Source: Aurantibacter crassamenti (GTDB lineage Bacteria > Bacteroidota > Bacteroidia > Flavobacteriales > Flavobacteriaceae). Taken from it: a stretch of DNA of 64,000 bases. Every line of letters begins with the position of its first letter. Positions within the stretch are counted from its first letter, which is position 1. The notes below the pieces were generated by a model. That model searched no databases and was not told the origin of the DNA. It saw only the letters and a list, made by a program, of their open reading frames with translations. This document shows positions 28,087 through 37,462 of the stretch, one piece after another. The position numbers and the translations under genes were made by a program. Location of the stretch: positions 2,819,714-2,883,713 of the forward strand of contig NZ_JAFBGM010000001.1 of assembly GCF_016811105.1 (NCBI RefSeq), read 5' to 3'.

Positions 28087-30321
28087 TTAGAATCTTACCG
28101 AAACTTTTCCTCTTAGGTAAAATGGAATACCTGGTGTAAAATGAATCTCTTCTGTTGGATTGGTTTCATTGAACAATCTACTTTCCGTTGCAAATTGAGT
28201 TTCATTCCATTCTGTATCGAAAAGATTTTCTACAATAACACCGAATGTCCAATTATTCAAGGCATAGTTAATATTCATATCGGTAACAAAATAGCCTTCT
28301 GCTACAATAGAATTATCTTCATTCGCGGGACGATTTTTGATATAACGATAATTTATTCCTCCAGACAAATTACCTAGATCTCTAAAAGATAATCCGCCTG
28401 AAGAAGTAAGATCTGGTGCTAATGGAATATAATCAGCGCCTGCTGGTTCTTCGGTACTTCTTGCATAGGTGTAGTTGATATCACCATTTGCATAAAGCCA
28501 ATCTGTTAATTGATAACGAACACCGAAATCTACGCCATAACGTCTTGTTTTTCCACTAGGTTCTACAATACCAGCATCACCAACATAAACAAATTCTTGC
28601 TCTAAAAACAGATTCCATAAAGCTGCATTAATTACAATTTTGTTCGTTGGTTTAAATATACCACCAACATCAAAAGAATAAGCTGCCGGTAGAATTTCAT
28701 CAGCATCATTTGCTATAACCACCCTTGTATCATTAGAATGGAAACCAACTCCTGTTTTACCAAAAATCTGCACAGAAGGAGAGGCAGCAAATAGCACATT
28801 CAATTTTGGACCTAAAAACAGTTTGTCTTGACTTTTACTGTCATACGTTTCTGTTAGCAAATTTTCATAATCGAATTTAAAATAGTCTAAACGCAACCCA
28901 GGATTAATCGTCCACTTGTTTTTCTTATACGTAAGGTTAATAAAGCTATAACCGTTGGTTTCGTCTACGTTACCATATGCCAAACGTTCTAAAAGCTCTT
29001 TTCTATTTTTAGTTCTAGAAAGTTGAACGTCATTAACATCATCATAACGAAAACCTATTCCCGCTTCATATTTTAATTGTGAATCGTGATCACCAACATG
29101 AATTGAATGTTCATAAGCCGTTTCGGCTCCGATGATTGTACGATCTTCTTTTTGACGAATCTGATCTGCATTTACAGGGTCTTCCAAGAAAAATGTAAAA
29201 TTGGAGAATAGTTCAAAGTCATATTTTGAAATGTAGGCTTTTGATTTTACTCTTGAATGTTCATCTAATTGACGTGTATGATTTACTAAAAAGTTAGATC
29301 TACTAGTATTACCACCTTCAGTATCATCAATGGCTCCAAATCGTCCGATTAAACCTTGATCAATTGCCCGTTGCGGAATTTGACCTGAGGCATCCCATTT
29401 ACTCTGAAAATGTGAAAGTGTAAGGCTCAGATCTTGATTTTCTTGATTGTTGTAATTATAACGCGCCATAATGTTTAAGCGGTTAAAATTCTGTGGTGAA
29501 TCAAAAGCACCGTCAGTTAATGTTAGTGCAGAAGCAATATAAGCATTGCTAAACTCGCCTTCAGACAATTTCAACATACCTACAGTTCGAAGTGTATTAA
29601 ACATACCAGCTTCTACTGAAAGCATATTGTCATCAATGTTCTTTTTGGTTTTTAGCCCAACATAACCTGCGGTGTTAAAGTTACCTTTATCAGCATAATA
29701 AGCGCCTTTTCCAAAATCAATATTATCAATTGTTTCTGGGATAATAAAGTGCATATCTGCATAACCTTGACCATGTGCATGAGAAACCATATTGACTGGC
29801 AAACCATCAACATCAATAGCGATATCTGTACCGTGGTCAATATCAAATCCTCTTAAAAAGATTTGTTCAGCTTTTCCACCACCAGCATGTTGTCCGATGA
29901 TTAATCCTGGTATTTTTCTCAGAATTTCTTGAGATGACTTCACAGGATTTGCCTTCACATCAACGTTTACAAAATGGCTCATCGCATTCACTTTTGAAAC
30001 CAATACTACCTGATCCAAAGAAACCGCAGCTGCTTCAAGTACAACCTTAATGGTACTGTCTAATTGCGATTCTTGAATCGTTAATTCTTGGGTTTTATAT
30101 CCAAGGCTGTAGAAAAAAATACGGTCACCAGTTGAAATGTCATCCAGTTCAAAATACCCAGAAACATTAGTATAGGTATAACCACCCGTTGTTTTGTTGT
30201 ATACACCAACACCATCAATTGGTTTGTTATCTTGTGCCTTAACTGTACCTGATAATTCGTGTGCACTTAAATTTGCCATAAAGACAACCGAAAGCACTAT
30301 GTAAATTATATAATTTTTCAT
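28087..30321 (-). CDS. TonB-dependent receptor linked to the peptide synthetase arm
   Basis: The 744-residue protein has a signal peptide (IVLSVVFMANLSAHE), a carboxypeptidase-like beta-sandwich domain (about 22-105), a plug (ILRKIPGLIIGQHAGG, GFDIDHGTDIAIDVDGLP) and a barrel ending in FYLRGKVSVRF. It carries the VSHAHGQGYADMHFIIPE block seen in a distinct receptor group. It is not SusC-like: it is shorter and has no SusD partner. The gene lies on the same strand, 122 bases downstream of a His-rich protein gene that is itself 3 bases after the carrier protein gene. It may therefore import the peptide made by the locus, or its metal complex; this is inference. Confidence 0.9.
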   Translation of the reverse strand: MKNYIIYIVLSVVFMANLSAHELSGTVKAQDNKPIDGVGVYNKTTGGYTYTNVSGYFELDDISTGDRIFFYSLGYKTQELTIQESQLDSTIKVVLEAAAVSLDQVVLVSKVNAMSHFVNVDVKANPVKSSQEILRKIPGLIIGQHAGGGKAEQIFLRGFDIDHGTDIAIDVDGLPVNMVSHAHGQGYADMHFIIPETIDNIDFGKGAYYADKGNFNTAGYVGLKTKKNIDDNMLSVEAGMFNTLRTVGMLKLSEGEFSNAYIASALTLTDGAFDSPQNFNRLNIMARYNYNNQENQDLSLTLSHFQSKWDASGQIPQRAIDQGLIGRFGAIDDTEGGNTSRSNFLVNHTRQLDEHSRVKSKAYISKYDFELFSNFTFFLEDPVNADQIRQKEDRTIIGAETAYEHSIHVGDHDSQLKYEAGIGFRYDDVNDVQLSRTKNRKELLERLAYGNVDETNGYSFINLTYKKNKWTINPGLRLDYFKFDYENLLTETYDSKSQDKLFLGPKLNVLFAASPSVQIFGKTGVGFHSNDTRVVIANDADEILPAAYSFDVGGIFKPTNKIVINAALWNLFLEQEFVYVGDAGIVEPSGKTRRYGVDFGVRYQLTDWLYANGDINYTYARSTEEPAGADYIPLAPDLTSSGGLSFRDLGNLSGGINYRYIKNRPANEDNSIVAEGYFVTDMNINYALNNWTFGVIVENLFDTEWNETQFATESRLFNETNPTEEIHFTPGIPFYLRGKVSVRF

Positions 30322-30443
30322 TTATAGAATATTATGAGACGTAAAACCACTCGAAGCGCTTTTTACGTCGGTTTTAATAAGTTGTTATTTTAAATTTTTG
30401 AGAAGCTTTCTAAAAATTTTTAGTTGTATTAGAAAGAGGTTGT

Positions 30444-30887
30444 CTAGGCAAGTTGCGGAGGTTGTTTACTTTTATTAGGATGTCCCTTTTTTTCCTTTTT
30501 TGAGAATGATGAAAAATTAGGATGCACTTCAACGTTAAAAACAATATGTTTTACATATTCATAAGTAAATAGGTGTTTTTCGAACTTAACCTCTGAAAGC
30601 AAAGTTTCATCTGAATGGTTACTGTCGTTGGAAACTTCCAAAACCCAATCAATTACATCAATAATTTGATGTTCATGTTTTACATCTTCAGTTTCATGAT
30701 GAACATGATTATGAGAATCATACTCAGTGATTGAAGATGATTCATGTGAGATAAAACCTGAAGGAATTTCAATAATATGCGAAATTGTATGCAAAACAGG
30801 GGCGATCTGATATTGCATCAAGTTCAGCACATAACAAATTGCCATGAGTATGGCAATACGTTTATATATGATTTCCTTTTTATTCAA
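30444..30887 (-). CDS. Small His-rich membrane-anchored or periplasmic protein
   Basis: The 147-residue protein has one N-terminal hydrophobic segment (IAILMAICYVLNLMQY) followed by clustered histidines (VLHTISHIIE, DSHNHVHHETEDVKHEHQ). The C-terminal tail is basic and ends QPPQLA. Such clusters usually bind Zn, Cu, Ni or Co. It starts 3 bases after the carrier-protein stop codon and precedes a TonB-dependent receptor, so it is probably in the same operon. A periplasmic metal-binding or metal-relay role is inferred. I do not recognise a named family. Confidence 0.75.
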   Translation of the reverse strand: MNKKEIIYKRIAILMAICYVLNLMQYQIAPVLHTISHIIEIPSGFISHESSSITEYDSHNHVHHETEDVKHEHQIIDVIDWVLEVSNDSNHSDETLLSEVKFEKHLFTYEYVKHIVFNVEVHPNFSSFSKKEKKGHPNKSKQPPQLA

Positions 30888-30890
30888 ATT

Positions 30891-31124
30891 TTACTTTTTA
30901 TTTAAATATGTGGTTATATGGTCTACAGTCATGAAATTTTCAATAGTCATGTCTTCTGGTGGAACTTTTACATTAAATTTTTCCTCAATGAACAAAATGA
31001 GTTTCATCATACCTAATGAATCTAAAATACCACCACCGAGCAAATCATCTTCAGCTTGTAATTCGTCTTCTAGCTGCTCGTTTGACAATATTTTTGATAT
31101 GTATTCTAGTATTATTTCGGTCAT
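30891..31124 (-). CDS. Free-standing peptidyl/acyl carrier protein
   Basis: The 77-residue acidic protein has the carrier signature GGGILDSLGMMKLILFIEE, in which Ser36 is the phosphopantetheine attachment site. The gene lies 2 bases downstream of the stand-alone adenylating enzyme, so the two should act together. It matches the PltL/RedO position in pyrrole-2-carboxylate starter systems, where prolyl and then pyrrolyl groups are held as thioesters. It should be activated by the Sfp-type transferase at 46702. Confidence 0.92.
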   Translation of the reverse strand: MTEIILEYISKILSNEQLEDELQAEDDLLGGGILDSLGMMKLILFIEEKFNVKVPPEDMTIENFMTVDHITTYLNKK

Positions 31125-31126
31125 TC

Positions 31127-32686
31127 TTATTTGGTTAACATCTCTATTATTCTATTTCTATCAATTTTTTCAGAACCCGTTCGCGGAAAACTGTCCATAA
31201 ATTCAATTCTTTGCGGAACGGCATATACTGGAATTTGGGCTTTACAAAAGGTTTTTATGTCTTTGTCGCTTAGCGTGCTGTTCTCTTTTTTAATGATTAT
31301 GGCACAAATTTCCTTTTCTTTTTCAATGGTTTCTACAATAACAACAGCCACCTCTGAAACTTCATTATTCTGGGCAATACAGGCTTCAATTTCATCTATT
31401 TCTATTCGGTAGCCTCTAATTTTCACTTGTCGGTCATTTCTACCCATAAATAGTAATTCTCCAGCATCATCTATCCTTACCAAATCACCGGTTCGATGAT
31501 ATATACGGAAAGAATTTTCAAAGGTTTGATTATAGGAAGATTTTTTTGTCAATTCAAGATTATTCCAATATCCTTTCATTCTAGTTGTTGAGTGAATCAA
31601 AAGTTCACCAATTTCACCATCTGCCACATTTTGATCATTCTTGTCAAAAATCAAGTAGTCGGTATCTTCCCAGACCTTACCTATAGGTAGTATTGTTTTA
31701 TCTTCAGGTGGATTTTTAACATGATAACTGGTACATTGATTTACTTCCGCAGGGCCATAGATGTTATAAAAAGATGGCTTTGGAAGCAAATGCATCAATT
31801 CAGATAAGTATTTGTTTGTAAAAACTTCTCCTCCAAAAAGCACTAATCGCAATGCACTTAAGTCTAATTGTTCTAAAATTCCTGTTTGTAACATTTGAAC
31901 CAAAGCTAGTGGAACAGAATACCACAAAGTAATTTTTTCTGTCGCTATTAAATTAGCCAAACTAGTTGGCATTTTGGTATGGGCATCTGTTACAATTACA
32001 GTAGTTGCACAAGCCAGGGGTCCAGCAAAATACCCAAGTGTAGAAATATCAAAATGAAGCGGAGCGTGATTCGCTAAAATGTCATCATTGGTTAGGTTAA
32101 AGTGGTTAATTGAAAGTTTAGCATAATTCAATCCGCTATAATGCGTATGCATAATTCCTTTCGGAAACCCTGTGGATCCAGAGGTATACATAATATAGGC
32201 CAAATCATCAGCTTCAATGTTGACTTCATCTAAGTTATGGATAGAAGTATTAAAAATGTCATCCCAAGTAGTTGAATCAATATTTAACTCAGCAGAACTT
32301 CCTAGTATTGATTTTAATGGAGTTTGATACGCAGCAAGCGCACTATGTTTTCTATTCAAAAGAGGAATACTAACTAAATGTTCAATTTCACAGTCATTCA
32401 ACAAATATGCTACACGTGTTAAGGGTAGGGTAGCGTCTATGGGTACGTAGGCTGCCCCAGTTTTCATTATTCCGTATATGGCTATTGAAGTCTCAATACA
32501 TCTATTCATATAGACACCTACTTTGTCACCTTTTTTAACTCCAATTGAACATAGATGCGAAGCAAGTTGATCCGTCTTCTCGTCAAGTTGATTATATGAA
32601 ATATCAGTACTTCCACAACGAAATGCAGTATGTTTCGGATGCTTTAAAGCAGCCGCTTTTAAACTTTGGGGGAAGGTTGATATCAT
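31127..32686 (-). CDS. Stand-alone adenylating enzyme, likely L-prolyl-AMP ligase
   Basis: The 519-residue free adenylation domain has the A3 motif YTSGSTGFPKG, A5 NIYGPAEVNQC, A7/A8 YHRTGDLVRID and KIRGYRIEIDEIE, and the A10 lysine in RTGSEKIDRNR. It has no fused condensation or carrier domain. Aligning by eye to GrsA gives the binding-pocket code DILYLGIQCK. From memory, this resembles the code of PltF/RedM-type proline-activating ligases (DLLYLALVCK). It lies between the acyl-CoA-dehydrogenase-like gene (7 bases) and the carrier protein (2 bases), the classic trio for making pyrrole-2-carboxyl-S-carrier. Proline is a well-supported but untested prediction. Confidence 0.88.
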   Translation of the reverse strand: MISTFPQSLKAAALKHPKHTAFRCGSTDISYNQLDEKTDQLASHLCSIGVKKGDKVGVYMNRCIETSIAIYGIMKTGAAYVPIDATLPLTRVAYLLNDCEIEHLVSIPLLNRKHSALAAYQTPLKSILGSSAELNIDSTTWDDIFNTSIHNLDEVNIEADDLAYIMYTSGSTGFPKGIMHTHYSGLNYAKLSINHFNLTNDDILANHAPLHFDISTLGYFAGPLACATTVIVTDAHTKMPTSLANLIATEKITLWYSVPLALVQMLQTGILEQLDLSALRLVLFGGEVFTNKYLSELMHLLPKPSFYNIYGPAEVNQCTSYHVKNPPEDKTILPIGKVWEDTDYLIFDKNDQNVADGEIGELLIHSTTRMKGYWNNLELTKKSSYNQTFENSFRIYHRTGDLVRIDDAGELLFMGRNDRQVKIRGYRIEIDEIEACIAQNNEVSEVAVVIVETIEKEKEICAIIIKKENSTLSDKDIKTFCKAQIPVYAVPQRIEFMDSFPRTGSEKIDRNRIIEMLTK

Positions 32687-32693
32687 AGTTTAA

Positions 32694-33845
32694 TTATAAA
32701 CCTAGAAGGTTTGAGATTATATTTCGTTGTATATCAGACGTGCCAGCATACAGAACGCCTCCTACGGCATCTCTAAGATCACGTTCTACTTCATTTTCTG
32801 TTAAATACCCGCGACCGCCATTACAACGAATCGCATCAAGGCTTGATTCTACAAAACTTTCACTGAGTTGCAACTTTAGTAAGGCAGCTTCCATCATAGC
32901 AGATTTTCCTTGACTTTTCAGCCAAGCTACCTGATATAGTAACAATCGTGAAGTTTCTAACCGCAGTTTCATATTCGCAATTCTATTTGAAACGGATTGA
33001 AAGTCACCTATAGATTTACCGAATTGCTTTCTTTGCTTAACAAATTTAACGGTCTCATCCAATTGCCTTTCCATAGAACCCAATTGACTTGCCAGAATGC
33101 AGCAGCGATCATATTCTAAAGTTGACGTAGTAATACCCCAGCCAGCTCCTTCTGCACCAAGACGGTTTTCGTCAGGCACAAAACAATTGTCAAATGTAAG
33201 TTCACCAATAGGCACTGTTCTAAGTCCCATTTTAGCCATATTTTCACTTTGATTGAAACCTTTAGTGCCTTTTTCAACAATAAAGCCGGTAATTCCCCAT
33301 TTGCCCATTTTAGGCCTTGCATTCGCAAAAACCAATGAAATGTCAGCAATAGGACCGAGTGTAATCAAGTGCTTTTTTCCGTTCAAAATATACCCACCAT
33401 CAACTTTTTCAGCCACCGTTTGCATACTAAAAACATCAGAACCAGCATTAGGTTCAGTTAAAGCATGACTGCCAATCAATTTACCGGAGGCCATACCTTT
33501 CAAATACTTTTCTTTTTGAAAATCAGTACCAAATTGAGAAATAGGCATTTGAACTGTCCACATTTGCGCATTAAGCGAAAAAGGCAGTCCGTTGTCTTTA
33601 CAACCATAACCTAAACCTTCCATGGCTAATGTGGCATGAAGTATATCAATTTCGTCAAATTGCCCTCCAAAAGACTTTGGGGCTGCTAGTTGTTGAATTC
33701 CAAATTCAGCACATTTTTGCCAATTATCGGCTGCAAAAGAGCAATTCAGGTCTTTTTGCACCAAATCATTGTTCAAATGATTTTTAGCAAACTCAATAAC
33801 CTTGAGTTTATATTCAAGCTGTTCTTTGGTCCAATTGAAATTCAA
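32694..33845 (-). CDS. Acyl-CoA-dehydrogenase-like flavoprotein, likely prolyl-carrier dehydrogenase
   Basis: The 383-residue protein is a full-length acyl-CoA dehydrogenase fold. It has the substrate and FAD motifs GSHALTEPNAGSDVFSMQT, the middle beta domain (YILNGKKHLITLG) and the C-terminal helical domain with RKQFGKSIGDFQSV and GGRGYLTENEVERDLRDA. In pyrrole starter systems this family (PltE/RedW type) oxidises the prolyl thioester to a pyrrole by two two-electron steps. The neighbours, a free ligase and a free carrier protein, support that role over fatty acid oxidation. The gene is 48 bases after the C-A-PCP synthetase. Confidence 0.9.
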   Translation of the reverse strand: MNFNWTKEQLEYKLKVIEFAKNHLNNDLVQKDLNCSFAADNWQKCAEFGIQQLAAPKSFGGQFDEIDILHATLAMEGLGYGCKDNGLPFSLNAQMWTVQMPISQFGTDFQKEKYLKGMASGKLIGSHALTEPNAGSDVFSMQTVAEKVDGGYILNGKKHLITLGPIADISLVFANARPKMGKWGITGFIVEKGTKGFNQSENMAKMGLRTVPIGELTFDNCFVPDENRLGAEGAGWGITTSTLEYDRCCILASQLGSMERQLDETVKFVKQRKQFGKSIGDFQSVSNRIANMKLRLETSRLLLYQVAWLKSQGKSAMMEAALLKLQLSESFVESSLDAIRCNGGRGYLTENEVERDLRDAVGGVLYAGTSDIQRNIISNLLGL

Positions 33846-33893
33846 ATTTTAGTCTTTTTTTAATTTAATATTTTTACGGGTCTACATTACAAT

Positions 33894-36800
33894 TTATTTA
33901 ACTGACCCTGATGATTCACTATTTAATAGTTCTATTATAGTGTTCTCAATATGCTCAGATATTTTGAAAACTGTAGGCAGTTTGAAAATAAGGTCGAGTG
34001 AAATATTTAGTTCTAAGACCTCTTTTATGCGAGATGCTACTCTAAGTGCCATAAGCGATTCTCCTCCTAATTCTAGGAAATTGTCATGAATCCCAATTTT
34101 AGGAGTTCCTAGTACTTCTTGCCAAATTGCAGCAATTAGCTCTTCTATTTCTGTCGCGGGAGCCACATATTCATTTTTCGAATCAACTACAGCCGTCTCA
34201 AAAGTTCTTAATATTTTTCGGTCAACTTTTCCATTTGAAGACAACGGAAACTCTTCCAGCTGTTTAAAATGAGATGGAATCATGTACCTCGGTAACTTCT
34301 GATTCAAATGTTTTTGAAGTTCAGGTAATTCAATCGGGACTTTAGCCGTGAAATAAGCGGTTAAACTTTTTAAACCATCTCTTTCATCTAACAATACAAC
34401 ACTGTCATTTATAGTCTCAAAATCGATTATTAAGGCCTCAATTTCTCCTAACTCAATGCGATGACCATTGAGTTTTACCTGAAAATCAACTCTGCCTAAG
34501 AATTCTAAGATTCCATCTTCGTTGATTCTGGCTAAATCTTCTGTTCGATACATTTTTGTACCTGGCACAAAAGGGTTGGCAACAAATTTAATAGGCGTTA
34601 AATCTGGTCGTTCCCAATATCCATCAGATAAGCCAACACCGGCAATATATATTTCTCCAGGAATACCTTGCGGTACGGGATTCAAGTATTTATCCAATAT
34701 ATAGATTTCCATATTCGGAATTGGTTTTCCTATGGGGATACTTGGAGAATCACTACCTGAAACGAATTTATGAACTGCGCAGCCTATAGTTGCTTCCGCA
34801 GGGCCATATTCATTAAAAATTGTTACTTTTCCATCAAAGGCATCGTGAATATGTTGCCCTAAATCTGTTTTAAATTCCTCACCAATAACAGCGATGACAT
34901 CCACTTTGCTAATCGGAAATTTCTTCCCTTTTAAAAAGCTTAAATGTGATGGAGTAAGTTTTATATAATCAACTTTATTGTCTTCCATTACATCAAGAAG
35001 AGATAGGTCTACTGCGTCATCTGTTTCTTGGTATACATGAATAGCACCTCCGCAAATCAATGGTAAAAAAATAGAATTCGGTGTAATATCAAAACCAACT
35101 GTTGTGAATAAAGCCACAGCTGGGTTAGGTGCTTTGACAAACGTACGATGTGTCCATGCTATATAATTTGTCAGTCCTTTATTAATGATTTTAACTCCTT
35201 TAGGTCTTCCAGTTGAGCCAGAGGTGTAAATTAAATAGGCTATTGAATTTTCGGAAATATCCAGCTCTAAATTTGCAGTAGAGTATTTCTGAATCTCCTT
35301 TTCAAGGCTGTCTATATTTATTGATTTTGTCTTTGCAGGAACAAATGAATCTAGCGTAGCATCACTACCAATAAGCAGGCTAGCCTTACTATCTTCTAAT
35401 AAATACTCAATTCGTTCTTTTGGATAATTACTTGGAATGGCCACAAAAGTTGCACCAACTTTTAACGCAGCCAAATTACTAATTACATAATTTGGCGACC
35501 GTTTTTGTAAAAATGCTATTTGCGAGTCTTGACCTATATTTTGACTAACAAGATAATGTGCTAACTGGTTGGCTCTTTCATTTAACTCACGATAGTTTAA
35601 AGAGAAGTCCTTAAAAACTAATGCAGTTAAATTAGGAGTCTTTAGTGCTTGTTTCTCAAATTGAGAAATAATATTTTGATTTGTATTTTGATGCGAACTT
35701 GCATTAAATTCAACAATTGTTTTTCTGTATTCGGCTTGGCTGATTAGCCTTACCTTTTCTATGTTCGCTTGTTTGTCTTCGATAAAGGCATCAAGAAGAG
35801 CTAAAAAGTGTTGTGGAACAGCCTCATATTTATCCTCCTCAAAAACTGCGCAATTTAAATCGAAATATAGCTGTATTGCACCAGAATTATCAAAATCATG
35901 TATTTGCACTCGTAAATGATGCTTAGGATCAGAATGACCTGGGTGCACCCATTCAGAATGCATTGGAATACCATTAAAATCAGAATAAGTGGCTGTTATG
36001 TAGTTTAAAAATACATTGAAATTTCTATTCAATTCAGCTAGTGAAGCACCTGGCTGAGCATATTTGAGAAAACCATTACTCTCTAATTGTACTTTCTCAA
36101 GTAAAGAAACAAAAGTTTCATCATCATCAATTTCGGTGATTAGTGGAAAGATCTCAATAAATATTCCAATGGTTTGTTTAAAATCGTTGGTTGGTCTATT
36201 ATGTGCAGGTGAACCAATAATTAGTCTACGTTGTGAACTCACACGATAGAGGTAAGCATATAATGTAGTTAGAAATATGTTGTATATGGTTAATTGAGGA
36301 GTCCAAGATCTTACTCCTTTTTCAAGTCCTAATTGACGCAATTTTTCAGAACGTTCAGCACCTAAATTAAGATGAATTCTAACGGATTCAGTTGTGGATT
36401 TAGTGACTTTCTTATTGTAAAATTGAGGAAGTATTTCTTCGGAATTAAGTTTATCTCTCCAATAGTTTTTTACGTCTGTGGTCTTATTCTTCTTTTCATT
36501 TTCATAATTTATAAAGCTCTGAAATTGAGGTGTTTCAGGTAATTTACTTGAATTATTTAAACACAATTGTGAATAGTGATCTTTCACTCTAGTATAAATC
36601 ACAGAAGTGCTCCAAGCATCAGTAGTTAGGTGGTGCTGATTAAAATACCATATAAATTGTGAATTTGAAATTTTAATTAGAACGCTGTCGAACAGACATT
36701 TAGCTAAATTGAAAATGTGTTTTGTTCTTTTTTGTTCCCATATTTTGTATGCTTCTTCGGGTTTTGATGTTGAAGAGAAATCTAAAACCTCCATTTCATA

Positions 36801-37058
36801 TATAAACTCATTGAGAACTTTTTGAGTTGGTCTATTTTGCTTTTTAATAAATACTGTTCGCAAGGCATCACTTTCATTAATAACCTTTTGAAAAGCAGTC
36901 TTAAAATGGTCAACTTCAATTTCACCATTAAAGTCAAAGCTTAATACCATGTTGTACATGGGACTTTCAGGTTCCATTTCTTGACCAATCCACAGTAGTG
37001 ATTGACTTTTGGTAAGGGAATTCACAGTATTTAGCTCAACTTCTGAAATCTTTTCCAC
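33894..37058 (-). CDS. Nonribosomal peptide synthetase, C-A-PCP
   Basis: The 1054-residue single module starts with a condensation domain (about 12-440, active site HHLTTDAWS near residue 141). The adenylation domain follows (about 465-960: YTSGSTGRPKG near 611, NEYGPAEATIG, YRTEDLARIN, SSNGKVDRKIL), then a carrier domain (NFLELGGESLMALR, Ser1001). It has no epimerase or thioesterase, so it passes its product to another protein. The by-eye pocket code is DINKAIEIGK, closest in my memory to asparagine/aspartate-type codes (DLTKLGEVGK), with low certainty. It probably takes the pyrrolyl group from the free carrier protein and adds the first amino acid. It is the first gene of the minus-strand arm. 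Confidence 0.95.
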   Translation of the reverse strand: MEKISEVELNTVNSLTKSQSLLWIGQEMEPESPMYNMVLSFDFNGEIEVDHFKTAFQKVINESDALRTVFIKKQNRPTQKVLNEFIYEMEVLDFSSTSKPEEAYKIWEQKRTKHIFNLAKCLFDSVLIKISNSQFIWYFNQHHLTTDAWSTSVIYTRVKDHYSQLCLNNSSKLPETPQFQSFINYENEKKNKTTDVKNYWRDKLNSEEILPQFYNKKVTKSTTESVRIHLNLGAERSEKLRQLGLEKGVRSWTPQLTIYNIFLTTLYAYLYRVSSQRRLIIGSPAHNRPTNDFKQTIGIFIEIFPLITEIDDDETFVSLLEKVQLESNGFLKYAQPGASLAELNRNFNVFLNYITATYSDFNGIPMHSEWVHPGHSDPKHHLRVQIHDFDNSGAIQLYFDLNCAVFEEDKYEAVPQHFLALLDAFIEDKQANIEKVRLISQAEYRKTIVEFNASSHQNTNQNIISQFEKQALKTPNLTALVFKDFSLNYRELNERANQLAHYLVSQNIGQDSQIAFLQKRSPNYVISNLAALKVGATFVAIPSNYPKERIEYLLEDSKASLLIGSDATLDSFVPAKTKSINIDSLEKEIQKYSTANLELDISENSIAYLIYTSGSTGRPKGVKIINKGLTNYIAWTHRTFVKAPNPAVALFTTVGFDITPNSIFLPLICGGAIHVYQETDDAVDLSLLDVMEDNKVDYIKLTPSHLSFLKGKKFPISKVDVIAVIGEEFKTDLGQHIHDAFDGKVTIFNEYGPAEATIGCAVHKFVSGSDSPSIPIGKPIPNMEIYILDKYLNPVPQGIPGEIYIAGVGLSDGYWERPDLTPIKFVANPFVPGTKMYRTEDLARINEDGILEFLGRVDFQVKLNGHRIELGEIEALIIDFETINDSVVLLDERDGLKSLTAYFTAKVPIELPELQKHLNQKLPRYMIPSHFKQLEEFPLSSNGKVDRKILRTFETAVVDSKNEYVAPATEIEELIAAIWQEVLGTPKIGIHDNFLELGGESLMALRVASRIKEVLELNISLDLIFKLPTVFKISEHIENTIIELLNSESSGSVK

Positions 37059-37300
37059 TTGAAATAATTTTTATACGCTTTAAAAAACGGTAGTCTGAAA
37101 ACTAGATCGACCCATTGTCTAGGGAAATAAAACACACCAATTAGCGATGATTTATCCCGTGTTGATTTTTGATTGTCGATTAATGACGTAATAGCAACAC
37201 CATCAAAAAGCACTTTTATTAGAAGAGTGGAATTCTGACAGCAATTTTTTTTATAAAAATACATTTTCTTCTCAAGGGAATCAAATGAATCTAAAGCGCT

Positions 37301-37350
37301 TGAACTAATAAATACCTAAATTTAACGAGAATATGAACTAATTCTTAGGT
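37301..37350. promoter_or_regulatory. Candidate operator region between the two synthetase arms
   Basis: Within the divergent gap (37059-37358), TGAACTAAT occurs twice (37301-37309 and 37334-37342, 33 bp apart). ACCTAA at 37314 is inverted as TTAGGT at 37345. This is a reasonable place for shared control of both arms. I do not recognise a Fur or Zur box, and promoter elements are not clear. No convincing gene lies in this gap. Confidence 0.35.
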
Positions 37351-37462
37351 TATCGAAAATGTCACCGCAGATAAAAAAAAATCGCCTTTAGGAAATCTAA
37401 AAAATTTCTTTGTTGATTTTTGGAATGAAAAGCAGAATCCGATTAGAGAACCCTGGTTACAC

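Noticed and set aside
37031-37264. 77-aa minus-strand frame overlapping the NRPS start
   Set aside because: It overlaps a well-supported gene start by 28 bases, has no domain or signal, and looks like part of the divergent upstream region.
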